A DNA stretch of 10,955 nucleotides from UBA6197 sp047638075 (GCF_047638075.1 NZ_JBLJBV010000092.1:1-10955); one strand, 5' to 3'; positions 1 to 6,307 are shown, counted from the first letter of the stretch. Numbers and translations: made by a program. Notes: generated from the sequence alone by a model not told the origin.

Positions 1-278
1 CAAACAGATTTGAGAAGTGGGATCCAAAGCTGCCCGGCACCGCGAAACAGGCAACGACACCCGCGACGCCAGCCGCCCCCAACCCGATCGCGCCCAAAAC
101 CGCAAGCAAACCTGCCCGAAAGGCCGCGCCCAAAGCGGCGGCCCCGAAAACGGCCAAACCCGCGAAAGCAAAACCGGCAACTAGCAAACCTGCCACAAAA
201 GCCGCGGCCAAAGCCGAACCGGCCGGGTCTGCCGCCAAGCCCCCCCGCAAACGCGCGGCAAAAAAAGGTGAGGCATGA
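1..278 (+). CDS. tatB: Sec-independent translocase protein TatB, C-terminal part (5' end outside window)
   Basis: Only the last 91 codons are present, read in the frame that starts at base 3 and stops with TGA at 276-278. The visible part opens with NRFEKWDPKLPG and continues as a long Ala/Lys/Pro-rich tail ending RKRAAKKGEA. TatB is a single-pass inner-membrane protein that, with TatC, forms the receptor for twin-arginine signal peptides. Its N-terminal membrane helix and amphipathic helix lie outside the window, so the call rests on position and tail composition: the stop overlaps the tatC start (ATGA at 275-278), the usual tatA-tatB-tatC order, and low-complexity basic cytoplasmic tails are common in alphaproteobacterial TatB. 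The tail is far more basic than acidic (mostly Lys, a few Asp/Glu). Another basic-tailed protein in front of tatC cannot be strictly excluded. Confidence 0.82.
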   Translation, partial: NRFEKWDPKLPGTAKQATTPATPAAPNPIAPKTASKPARKAAPKAAAPKTAKPAKAKPATSKPATKAAAKAEPAGSAAKPPRKRAAKKGEA

Positions 279-1144
279 GTACCCCGCAAGACATTGACGA
301 CACTGCCGCCCCGCTGATCGAACACCTCAGCGAACTGCGCACCCGATTGATGTGGTCAGCATTGGCCTTCATCATCGGCATGTTGATCTGTTTTACGGTC
401 TGGAACCCGATTTTCAACTTTCTGACCCAACCAATTTGCGGCGCGCTTGAAACACGCGGGCAGGATTGCGGCTTGATCCTGATCAAGCTGCAGGAAGGCT
501 TTTTCGTCGCGATCAATATCTCCTTTCTGGGCGGCTTTGTGCTGTCCTTTCCGGTGATTGCCTACCAGCTATGGCGGTTTGTGGCGCCGGGTCTTTACAA
601 GACGGAAAAGAATGCGTTCTTGCCGTTTCTGGTGGCCTCGCCGGTGATGTTCGCAATCGGGGGTGTCTTTGCCTATTACGTTGTCCTGCCGTTGGCGTTC
701 GACTTCTTTTTGGGGTTCCAACAGGGCGGATTGGGGGCTGAGACCGGCAAGGGCGGCGCCATGGCGGGGATCACGTTCCAGGGCTCGGTGCAGGAATATC
801 TTGCATTGACAACGAAATTCATCATGGCGTTCGGGATCTGTTTTCAGCTTCCGGTTTTGCTGACGCTTATGGGCAAGGCGGGCCTGGTCTCGGCGGCGGG
901 GCTGGGGGCGGTTCGCAAATACGCGGTGGTGGTAATTTTGATTGTCGCGGCTGTCGTGACGCCGCCTGATGTGATCACGCAGGTGATCTTGTTCACGGTG
1001 GTTTACGGGCTTTATGAAATCTCGATTTTCCTGGTGCGCCGGATTGAGATCAAGCGCGAGGCGCGGCTGCGCGCCGAGGGCCTGTGGGTTGATGACGAAG
1101 ACGAAGACGAAGATGAGGGTGCCGAAGAAGAGGCGTCAAAATGA
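275..1144 (+). CDS. tatC: Sec-independent protein translocase TatC
   Basis: A 289-residue polytopic inner-membrane protein that recognises twin-arginine signal peptides and, with TatB and TatA, exports folded proteins to the periplasm. Hallmarks are visible: the N-terminal cytoplasmic motif HLSELRTRL (residues 17-25; E20 and R22 correspond to the signal-peptide-binding E15/R17 region of E. coli TatC), the first-loop motif FVAPGLYKTEK (102-112, E111 matching E. coli E103), and hydrophobic segments consistent with six helices. A Gly-rich stretch near 150-165 lengthens a periplasmic loop. The protein ends in a very acidic tail from about residue 272. Start ATG at 275 overlaps the tatB stop and is preceded by a purine-rich AAGGTGAGG. 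The stop overlaps the next gene by ATGA (1141-1144), so translation is probably coupled on both sides. Confidence 0.97.
   Translation: MSTPQDIDDTAAPLIEHLSELRTRLMWSALAFIIGMLICFTVWNPIFNFLTQPICGALETRGQDCGLILIKLQEGFFVAINISFLGGFVLSFPVIAYQLWRFVAPGLYKTEKNAFLPFLVASPVMFAIGGVFAYYVVLPLAFDFFLGFQQGGLGAETGKGGAMAGITFQGSVQEYLALTTKFIMAFGICFQLPVLLTLMGKAGLVSAAGLGAVRKYAVVVILIVAAVVTPPDVITQVILFTVVYGLYEISIFLVRRIEIKREARLRAEGLWVDDEDEDEDEGAEEEASK
1094..1111 (+). repeat. Triple GACGAA hexamer inside tatC
   Basis: Three perfect tandem copies of GACGAA (1094-1099, 1100-1105, 1106-1111) encode Asp-Glu pairs within the acidic C-terminal tail of TatC, flanked by further GAT/GAG codons. The 6-base unit keeps frame, so slippage would only lengthen or shorten the acidic tail. 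Confidence 0.85.
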
Positions 1145-1980
1145 CTGAGCCGTTAAACCGGATCGCGGCCGCATTGGAACGTCTGGCCCCCGCACCGCAG
1201 CCCGCGCCAGATTTTGGCCAGGCGGATGCCTTCGTCTGGCATACCACCCCCGACCGGCTGGAGCCGGTGGCCGAGGTTAGCCGCGTCGATCTGGCCTTGC
1301 TTTACGGTATCGACCGGTCCCGCGACACCTTGCTGAAAAACACCGAACAGTTCGCGCGGGGTTTTGCGGCCAACAATGCGCTGTTGTGGGGCGCGCGCGG
1401 GATGGGGAAATCGTCTCTGGTCAAGGCGATTCACGCGGCGGTGCTGGAGCGGGGGCATCGGCTCAAGCTCGTTGAACTTTCACGCGAAGACCTGCCCAGC
1501 GTCACCCGCCTGCTGACCCATTTGCGCGCTTCGCCTGACGAACGGTTCGTGCTTTTTTGCGACGATCTGTCGTTCAGCCATGACGATCAGCACTATAAAA
1601 GCCTGAAGGCGGTGCTGGATGGCGGCATCGAGGGGCGCCCGGCGAATGTGCTGTTTTATGCCACCTCGAACCGCCGCCACCTGATGCCGCGCGACATGAT
1701 CGAGAATGAGCGTTCCACCGCGATCAGCCCCTCGGAGGCGGTCGAGGAAAAAGTGTCTCTGTCAGACCGTTTCGGGCTGTGGCTGGGGTTCCATCCCTGT
1801 AGCCAGGATGAATATCTGGCGATGATTGAGGGGTATTGTGCGGCTTATGACATTGATGTGCCCCCCGAGGCTTTGCGGGCAGAAGCCATTGAATGGCAGG
1901 CCACGCGCGGCGCGCGGTCCGGCCGGGTGGCATGGCAGTTCTTTACGGATCTGGCCGGGCGGCGCGGCGTGGCGCTTTGA
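1141..1980 (+). CDS. AAA-type ATPase of the DUF815 family
   Basis: A soluble 279-residue P-loop ATPase. The Walker A motif GARGMGKSS is at residues 84-92, a Walker B-like FVLFCDDL at 136-143, and a sensor-1-like ATSNRRH at 174-180 followed by LMPRD. The spacing and the LWGARGMGKSSLVKA and ATSNRRHLMPR signatures match the DUF815 (PF05673) group of predicted ATP-binding proteins, whose biological role is not established as far as I know. The first ~60 residues lack recognisable motifs. Its ATG overlaps the tatC stop by ATGA and has AAGAGG 7 bases upstream, so it is probably co-translated with tatC. No membrane segment or signal peptide is seen, so it should act in the cytoplasm. A link to Tat export is inferred from position alone. 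Confidence 0.93.
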   Translation: MTEPLNRIAAALERLAPAPQPAPDFGQADAFVWHTTPDRLEPVAEVSRVDLALLYGIDRSRDTLLKNTEQFARGFAANNALLWGARGMGKSSLVKAIHAAVLERGHRLKLVELSREDLPSVTRLLTHLRASPDERFVLFCDDLSFSHDDQHYKSLKAVLDGGIEGRPANVLFYATSNRRHLMPRDMIENERSTAISPSEAVEEKVSLSDRFGLWLGFHPCSQDEYLAMIEGYCAAYDIDVPPEALRAEAIEWQATRGARSGRVAWQFFTDLAGRRGVAL

Positions 1981-1981
1981 C

Positions 1982-2016
1982 CCCTGCGCGGCCCCGATGC
2001 CAGGGCCAGCGCAGGG
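1982..2016 (+). terminator. Hairpin closing the tatABC-ATPase unit
   Basis: CCCTGCGC (1982-1989) pairs perfectly with GCGCAGGG (2009-2016). Inside, GGCCC (1990-1994) pairs with GGGCC (2003-2007) around a loop at 1995-2002, with A2008 as a bulge. It begins two bases after the ATPase stop and is followed on the + strand by a moderately T-rich TGCATTTCTATT. There is no clean T-run, so termination strength is uncertain. It lies in the 43-base gap between converging genes. Confidence 0.6.
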
Positions 2017-2023
2017 TGCATTT

Positions 2024-3208
2024 CTATTGCAGATAGGGCAGCGGATCGACGCTTTCAAAGCCGTCGCGGACTTCGAAATGCACAAAACCCGGATTGCCCG
2101 CGCGAACCTTGGCGATGGTCTGGCCACGGCTGACCTTTGCCCCTTTGGTCACGGTGATCGCGTCAATATTGGCATAAACCGTCAGCAGGCCGGATTCGTG
2201 GCGCAACACCAGAATCGGCACCTGCCCGGTGTCTTTGGTGATCGCGGCCACGGTTCCGTCAGCGGCAGCCTTGACCGCGGTGCCGGGGGTCGCGGCAATG
2301 TCGATGCCGTCATTCTTTTTCTTCACATAGGGGCGGATGATCGCGCCTGATACCGGCATCTGCATCTTGGACGTCCCCGAGGCCGCAGTGCGGTTTGCGC
2401 CCAGATTGGGCGTGGCCGGCTTGGCGACAGCGGCGCTGGCGGCGGGGGGATTTTCGGCAGGCAGGGGCTTGGCCGCTGACGGGGGCGTCGGGGTTGGGCT
2501 GCCACTGCCGGGGGCCGTGGTCACGGCGACCACATCGCCAGATGCGCTGCCCGAGGCCACCGGAATCATCAGGAATTGCCCCTCGCGCACCCCCAGATCG
2601 GCGGGCAGGCCGTTCCAATCAGCCAGGGCGCGGACGCTGACATTGTAATAACGCGCGATCGAATAGGCGGTTTCGCCACGCGCCACCTTGTGCCGGACAG
2701 GCTCGGGGCCGGTGGGCTTGGCGGCGGCAGGGGCTGCGGGCTGATTGGCCGAGGCGCGGTCAATGGCGTTTGACGCGATCGAGGTGATGTCGATCCGCTC
2801 GGTGCCCAAGGCACCTGCGTTGGTCGGGGTACCCATGCCGTCGGCCACGCGGCGCGGCAGGGCCAGAACCTCACCCTTGCCCAAGGTGGTGTCGGGCGTC
2901 AGCGCGTTATAGCGCGCGAGCTCGACCGGATCCGTGCCGATCCGCTGGGCCACGGTGGCCACGCTATCACCGCGCTGCGCAACCGCGACCTGATAGTTGG
3001 GGTAGGAAATGACCCCCCGCGCATCGGGCTGCGGCCGCGCAGCCGAGGCTTGCCGCGCCGCATCCGAGGTATCAAAACCGGTGCGCCCGAATTTGCGCAA
3101 ATCACCGTCGAAAGAGCCGTTCGGGTCGCACCCGGCCAAAGCCAGCGCAGCACCGCCCAATAGCAAAACGTGGCCAAGGCGGAAACGGGCGGTCAAGGGA
3201 AAGATCAT
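2024..3208 (-). CDS. nlpD: NlpD-like lipoprotein: two LysM domains and a degenerate M23 (LytM) domain
   Basis: A 394-residue envelope lipoprotein, predicted to bind peptidoglycan and act as an activator of cell-wall amidases in cell separation, like E. coli NlpD. A lipoprotein signal peptide ends in the lipobox LAGC with Cys27. LysM domain 1 spans about 72-118 and LysM domain 2 about 172-216. Pro/Ala-rich linkers (~150-170 and 218-280) lead to an M23 domain at 283-394. Most zinc ligands of active M23 enzymes are missing: the HxxxD motif reads NDGID (N299, D303 kept), the YAH position reads YAN (N347), and the HxH motif reads FVH (only H377 kept). This matches non-catalytic LytM factors. It is last in the surE-pcm-nlpD operon, 59 bases after pcm, with GAGGA just upstream of its ATG. 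Pipelines may label it an M23 peptidase; the residues argue against hydrolysis. Confidence 0.92.
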   Translation of the reverse strand: MIFPLTARFRLGHVLLLGGAALALAGCDPNGSFDGDLRKFGRTGFDTSDAARQASAARPQPDARGVISYPNYQVAVAQRGDSVATVAQRIGTDPVELARYNALTPDTTLGKGEVLALPRRVADGMGTPTNAGALGTERIDITSIASNAIDRASANQPAAPAAAKPTGPEPVRHKVARGETAYSIARYYNVSVRALADWNGLPADLGVREGQFLMIPVASGSASGDVVAVTTAPGSGSPTPTPPSAAKPLPAENPPAASAAVAKPATPNLGANRTAASGTSKMQMPVSGAIIRPYVKKKNDGIDIAATPGTAVKAAADGTVAAITKDTGQVPILVLRHESGLLTVYANIDAITVTKGAKVSRGQTIAKVRAGNPGFVHFEVRDGFESVDPLPYLQ

Positions 3209-3267
3209 CTACTCTGTCCTCGTCGTTTGTGGGGCCCCTGTCGCCGGGCCTTTCACTTCATTTCGGG

Positions 3268-3942
3268 CTAGTCGTTTGCCAGCCCCTCGACCAACGGCAC
3301 AAATCGCACCGGGCGCAATTCTTCGTAATCGTATCCTGTTGCAAGCCGGGTCACGCGGATCAGGCTTTGCACCGCATCCGACTGCCCAACTGGCAACACC
3401 ATGATACCGCCGATTTTAAGCTGCGCCAATAGGGGGCCGGGCGTGTCTTCGGCGGCGGCGGTCACGATGATACGGTCAAAAGGGGCCTGATCGGGCAGGC
3501 CGCGCGACCCATCGCCGGAAAGCGCGGTAATGTTGGCTATGTGCAGGGCTTGAAACACCGCCTCGGCCTCGCGCACGAGGCGACGGTGGCGGTCGATAGT
3601 GTAGACCCGGCGCACCAGATGCGACAGGATCGCCGCCTGATAACCGGACCCGGTTCCCACCTCTAGCACCTTGTCGCGCGGCTGAAGCCTTAGCGCCTGC
3701 GTCATCAGCCCCACGACCGAGGGTTGCGAAATGGTCTGACCACAGGCGATGGGCAGGGGCATATCCTCATAGGCGCGTTCCGCAAAAAGGCCGCGCACAA
3801 ACAGCCCGCGGTCCACCTTTTCCATTGCGTGCAGCACCCGCGCCTCGGTCACGCCTTTTGAACGCAGCGCAAACAAAAAGCGCATCTTGCGTTCGGCATT
3901 GTTATTGGTTTCATCGCCGGGCGGATCGGCGGGGCGGGTCAT
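3268..3942 (-). CDS. pcm: Protein-L-isoaspartate O-methyltransferase
   Basis: A 224-residue cytoplasmic SAM-dependent methyltransferase that repairs proteins by methylating L-isoaspartyl residues formed from damaged Asp/Asn. Family hallmarks: the substrate-side GQTISQP at 68-74, the SAM motif I VLEVGTGSGY at 92-101, the motif II-type acidic position in VYTIDR (113-118), and the post-I/motif III region GDGSRGLPDQAPFDRIIVTAA (143-163). Length is near that of characterised bacterial Pcm (about 210 residues). The ATG at 3942 overlaps the surE stop by ATGA (3939-3942), and TGGAGG lies 10 bases upstream inside surE, so this start is well supported and the two proteins are translationally coupled. 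This pairing of surE and pcm is widespread. Confidence 0.96.
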   Translation of the reverse strand: MTRPADPPGDETNNNAERKMRFLFALRSKGVTEARVLHAMEKVDRGLFVRGLFAERAYEDMPLPIACGQTISQPSVVGLMTQALRLQPRDKVLEVGTGSGYQAAILSHLVRRVYTIDRHRRLVREAEAVFQALHIANITALSGDGSRGLPDQAPFDRIIVTAAAEDTPGPLLAQLKIGGIMVLPVGQSDAVQSLIRVTRLATGYDYEELRPVRFVPLVEGLAND

Positions 3943-4724
3943 GCCAGTCGTGCCTCCAGATCAGCCAGAATGTCATGCGCGGTCAGATCTGCCCGCATCG
4001 GGGTGACCGAAATATAACCCTCAAGGTTCACGGCGACATCGGTTCCCGGCGCGGTGGGCATGTGCTGTCCGCCCCCCTTGATCCAGAGGAATTTGCGACC
4101 CGATGGCGAAACATGCGGCTCTACCCCAAAGAACGTATCGGTGCGGTAGCCTTGCGCGGCGACCTTCATGCCGCGCGTTTCAGCCGCGCTGATCGGCGGG
4201 AAATTGATGTTGTAAAACAGCCGGTAATCGTCTGCATCCCAGCGGCCCTTGTCCAAAAGTGCCCGCACCACAGCCGCGCCATGGGCGCGCGCGGATTCAA
4301 ACGGATCGGTCAACTCGTCTGTCTTGGGGCCCATGAACTGCGACAGCGCGATTGCCGGAATACCCTGAAGCGCCGCCTCCATTGCGCCGCCGACGGTGCC
4401 GGAATAAAGCGCGTTCTCGGCGGCATTATTGCCCCGGTTCACCCCTGAAAGCACCAGATCGGGGCGCGCGCCCCGCAGCACATCATAAAGCCCGGCCAAT
4501 ACGCAGTCGGCGGGGCTGCCCTCGGCGGCGTAGCGGTTTTGGGAAAGCTTGGCGATCATCATCGGGTGGGTGTAGCTGATGCAATGACCAACGCCCGATT
4601 GCTCAAACGCGGGGGCGACGGTCCAGACCTCACCCTTGGGGCCCGCGATTTCATGTGCAATCTCGGTCAGAACCTCAAGCCCCGGCGCATTGATGCCGTC
4701 ATCATTGGTAATCAAAATTCGCAT
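3939..4724 (-). CDS. surE: 5'/3'-nucleotidase SurE
   Basis: A 261-residue metal-dependent phosphatase that dephosphorylates nucleoside monophosphates and, in characterised members, short polyphosphate. The N-terminus MRILITNDDGINAPG carries the metal-binding Asp8-Asp9 pair. Ser43 in EQSGVGH and Asn96 in LSGVNRGNN match the other family metal ligands, and ENALYSGTVGGAMEA (103-117) is the typical active-site loop. It is the first gene of the minus-strand surE-pcm-nlpD operon and is linked to stationary-phase and stress functions in other bacteria. Its Shine-Dalgarno signal is weak (purine-rich AAAAAGAAAGCGGGG upstream). The 171-base gap to the divergent lipoprotein gene must hold its promoter, but I could not pick out a convincing one on this strand. 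Confidence 0.96.
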   Translation of the reverse strand: MRILITNDDGINAPGLEVLTEIAHEIAGPKGEVWTVAPAFEQSGVGHCISYTHPMMIAKLSQNRYAAEGSPADCVLAGLYDVLRGARPDLVLSGVNRGNNAAENALYSGTVGGAMEAALQGIPAIALSQFMGPKTDELTDPFESARAHGAAVVRALLDKGRWDADDYRLFYNINFPPISAAETRGMKVAAQGYRTDTFFGVEPHVSPSGRKFLWIKGGGQHMPTAPGTDVAVNLEGYISVTPMRADLTAHDILADLEARLA

Positions 4725-4826
4725 GGCGCCCCGCTTTCTTTTTCACTGATTACCCCGCGGACCTGCGGGCGTAAAGCGATGCAAACGCTGTCCAGGGGAA
4801 AGTGTCTGATCCGCCGCAACATATTT

Positions 4827-4855
4827 TCGACAAAAGCCAATAAAAACCTTATACT
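4827..4855 (+). promoter_or_regulatory. Sigma70-type promoter of the lipoprotein gene
   Basis: A -35 hexamer TCGACA (4827-4832, 5/6 to TTGACA) is separated by exactly 17 bases from a -10 hexamer TATACT (4850-4855, 5/6 to TATAAT), in an unusually AT-rich patch for this window. Transcription would begin near 4862, giving a leader of about 34 bases before the ATG at 4896. Confidence 0.7.
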
Positions 4856-4881
4856 TAGAGAGATTCGATAAAGCGATAACC

Positions 4882-4886
4882 AGGAG
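4882..4886 (+). promoter_or_regulatory. Ribosome binding site of the lipoprotein gene
   Basis: AGGAG lies 9 bases before the ATG at 4896 and supports that start. Confidence 0.75.
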
Positions 4887-4895
4887 TATTGAGTT

Positions 4896-5507
4896 ATGCC
4901 GCGACTTGTAGTCGGACAAGGTGGTTTTTGGGGTGCGCTAGCAGGGTGCTGTATCTTGGGCGCGTGCGGTAGCGGCGGCGGCGGGGGTGTGAACGAGCGC
5001 CCTACCTATGTTGAGCAGGTGGCAACATATGAGAGTGTTGCCGATGAGGCGACGGGTCTGACCGCAACTGCATCGTCAGATTTGCCGACCCAGGGTTTTG
5101 CAAGTTACAACGGCGTCGCAAGAATGGAAATCCGGCCAGACGGCGGGAATGATGCAGACCCGGCCTTGGATATCCTGACGTCCGATGTGCTGATAAAGGC
5201 GGATTTTGCTGCAAGCCGCGTGTCTGGCAATATGCGCAATTTCAACAGCGCAACCGATGGCGCGCTTGATGGCGCACTCACCATCGCGCCGGTTGACCTG
5301 AACCGCTACGACCCGGCCGTTCCGCAATATACCGCAACGGCCGAGGGGTCTTTGGAACTCTACGGGGAGACCCGGAGCAGATCGCTGGTTGTCAAGGGTG
5401 GCTTTGGCGGACCAAATGCCGAGGTGACCGGGGGAAGCCTGCGCGGCGTTACCCCATCGACCGACGGGGATCTGCTTGTTACCGGAGGCTTTATTGCCAA
5501 GCAGTAA
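4896..5507 (+). CDS. Small surface-type lipoprotein, transferrin-binding-protein-like beta-barrel (putative)
   Basis: A 203-residue predicted lipoprotein. The N-terminal hydrophobic stretch ends in LGAC (Cys24) followed by GSGGGGG, a typical flexible tether; LAGC (Cys18) is a second, less likely lipobox. The mature part is rich in Gly, Thr, Ala and Asp, with alternating patterns such as VLIKADFAASRVSGNMRNF, GSLELYG and a C-terminal VTGGFIAKQ. These resemble the small one-barrel lipoproteins annotated in Rhodobacterales as transferrin-binding-protein-like solute-binding proteins. The assignment is by pattern and the ligand is unknown. It has its own promoter and a good AGGAG site, stands alone, is divergent from surE and convergent with the SDR gene. 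No Slam-type exporter or TonB receptor gene is in the window. Confidence 0.72.
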   Translation: MPRLVVGQGGFWGALAGCCILGACGSGGGGGVNERPTYVEQVATYESVADEATGLTATASSDLPTQGFASYNGVARMEIRPDGGNDADPALDILTSDVLIKADFAASRVSGNMRNFNSATDGALDGALTIAPVDLNRYDPAVPQYTATAEGSLELYGETRSRSLVVKGGFGGPNAEVTGGSLRGVTPSTDGDLLVTGGFIAKQ

Positions 5508-5512
5508 GGTCA

Positions 5513-5546
5513 GGTCGTCGCGTCGCGCTATAGTGACGCGACGATC
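5513..5546. terminator. Hairpin between the converging lipoprotein and SDR genes
   Basis: TCGTCGCGTC (5515-5524) pairs perfectly with GACGCGACGA (5535-5544), extended by a G-T and a G-C pair (5514-5513 with 5545-5546) to 12 bp, around a 10-base loop (5525-5534). The SDR stop codon (5528-5530) lies in the loop. Neither side has a T-run, so it may slow or protect transcripts from both directions instead of being a classical intrinsic terminator. Confidence 0.5.
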
Positions 5547-6199
5547 CGGGCGGCCTCTTGGCGCGGATCATGCAATTTTGTGCGGTCTTCGCCGGGAAAA
5601 AAGCGCGCGCGGGTGGCTGTCGGCATCGGGGCCGGGGTTTCTATCAGGACCTGTGGCCCGATCTTGACGTTTTCTGCCTGCCAGCTGCGGGCCAGCGCCA
5701 TTTGTGCGGCCTTGGTAGCGCCGTAAGCGCCAAAGAATTTCTGCCCCGCGCGCGGATCATCCAAAAACAACGCCCGGCCATTTCTGGCCCGCAACAACGG
5801 CTCGATCAGGGGAATCAGCGTCGCGGTTGCGGTGATATTTGTGGCGATGGATTTGGCCATGTCCTTGGCCGCGATATGCCCCGCGGGCGACAGCGGTGCG
5901 GCGTGCACGGCACTATGCACCCAAAGCTGCACACCGCCCCAGCGTGCGGCAACGGACCCGGCCAGATGCTGCATTGCCTGCGGGTCTGTCACATCCATCG
6001 GCGCCAGTGTGGCGCGGCCACCTTTTGCCTGAATTCTGTCGTCCAGCTCTTCCAGCCCACCTTGGGTGCGGGCGACGGCCATCACATGCCAACCTGCATC
6101 TGCCAGGGCCTCGGCCAGGGCTGCGCCCAACCCGCGCGAGGCGCCGGTGATCAGGGCCAGTCTTTCGGTTTTCATCGGGGGGGTCTGGATCTGTGTCAT
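5528..6199 (-). CDS. Atypical short-chain dehydrogenase/reductase (SDR) family protein
   Basis: A Rossmann-fold protein of 223 residues from the chosen ATG at 6199. The cofactor motif TGASRGLG sits 18 residues in (numbered from that start), after LALI. The Tyr-Lys pair is present as YGATK (Y159, K163), and an Asn in SIATNITA fits the structural/catalytic Asn. Two classical features are missing: NNAG is replaced by HSAV in the fourth-strand region, and the catalytic Ser about 13 residues before Tyr is replaced in FLDDPRAGQ by Leu/Asp. The C-terminal part is short for the family. Start is uncertain: ATG at 6175 would begin just before the first beta strand, and in-frame ATG 6250 and TTG 6268 lie upstream; none has a clear Shine-Dalgarno site. 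It is divergent from bioY, but a biotin role is not indicated. Substrate unknown; activity may be altered or lost. Confidence 0.85.
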   Translation of the reverse strand: MTQIQTPPMKTERLALITGASRGLGAALAEALADAGWHVMAVARTQGGLEELDDRIQAKGGRATLAPMDVTDPQAMQHLAGSVAARWGGVQLWVHSAVHAAPLSPAGHIAAKDMAKSIATNITATATLIPLIEPLLRARNGRALFLDDPRAGQKFFGAYGATKAAQMALARSWQAENVKIGPQVLIETPAPMPTATRARFFPGEDRTKLHDPRQEAARIVASL

Positions 6200-6243
6200 G
6201 GGCGCTGTTTCGCATTCAGGGGGGTGGCATGCAAGAGGAAGCG

Positions 6244-6272
6244 TTGACATCTGCACAGGCTGCGTCAAAACT
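6244..6272 (+). promoter_or_regulatory. Possible promoter of bioY
   Basis: A perfect -35 hexamer TTGACA (6244-6249) is followed after 17 bases by AAAACT (6267-6272), a poor -10 (3/6). It is placed sensibly in the divergent gap, with an implied leader of about 30 bases. The weak -10 might mean that an activator is used or that the call is wrong. Confidence 0.35.
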
Positions 6273-6307
6273 GCGCGGCAGAGATATTCTTCATGTAAGG
6301 CCCTCAG

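Noticed and set aside
10..297. A 95-codon open frame rich in Pro and Arg at the window start
   Set aside because: It is a shifted reading of the tatB tail. The correct frame ends at 278 in an ATGA overlap with tatC and gives the expected Lys/Ala/Pro tail.
1826..2350. A 174-codon plus-strand frame across the tat/nlpD junction
   Set aside because: It runs out of frame through the ATPase 3' end and antisense to nlpD, and includes the terminator hairpin; no start signal.
3229..3256. GGCCC/GGGCC hairpin in the pcm-nlpD gap as a terminator
   Set aside because: The stem is only five pairs, the T-run is short and lies on the plus strand, where no gene ends. On the operon strand it has no T-run and would cut off nlpD.
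4753..4768. CCCGC/GCGGG small inverted repeat before surE as an operator
   Set aside because: A five-base GC-rich repeat is expected by chance at this base composition, and no promoter could be placed around it.
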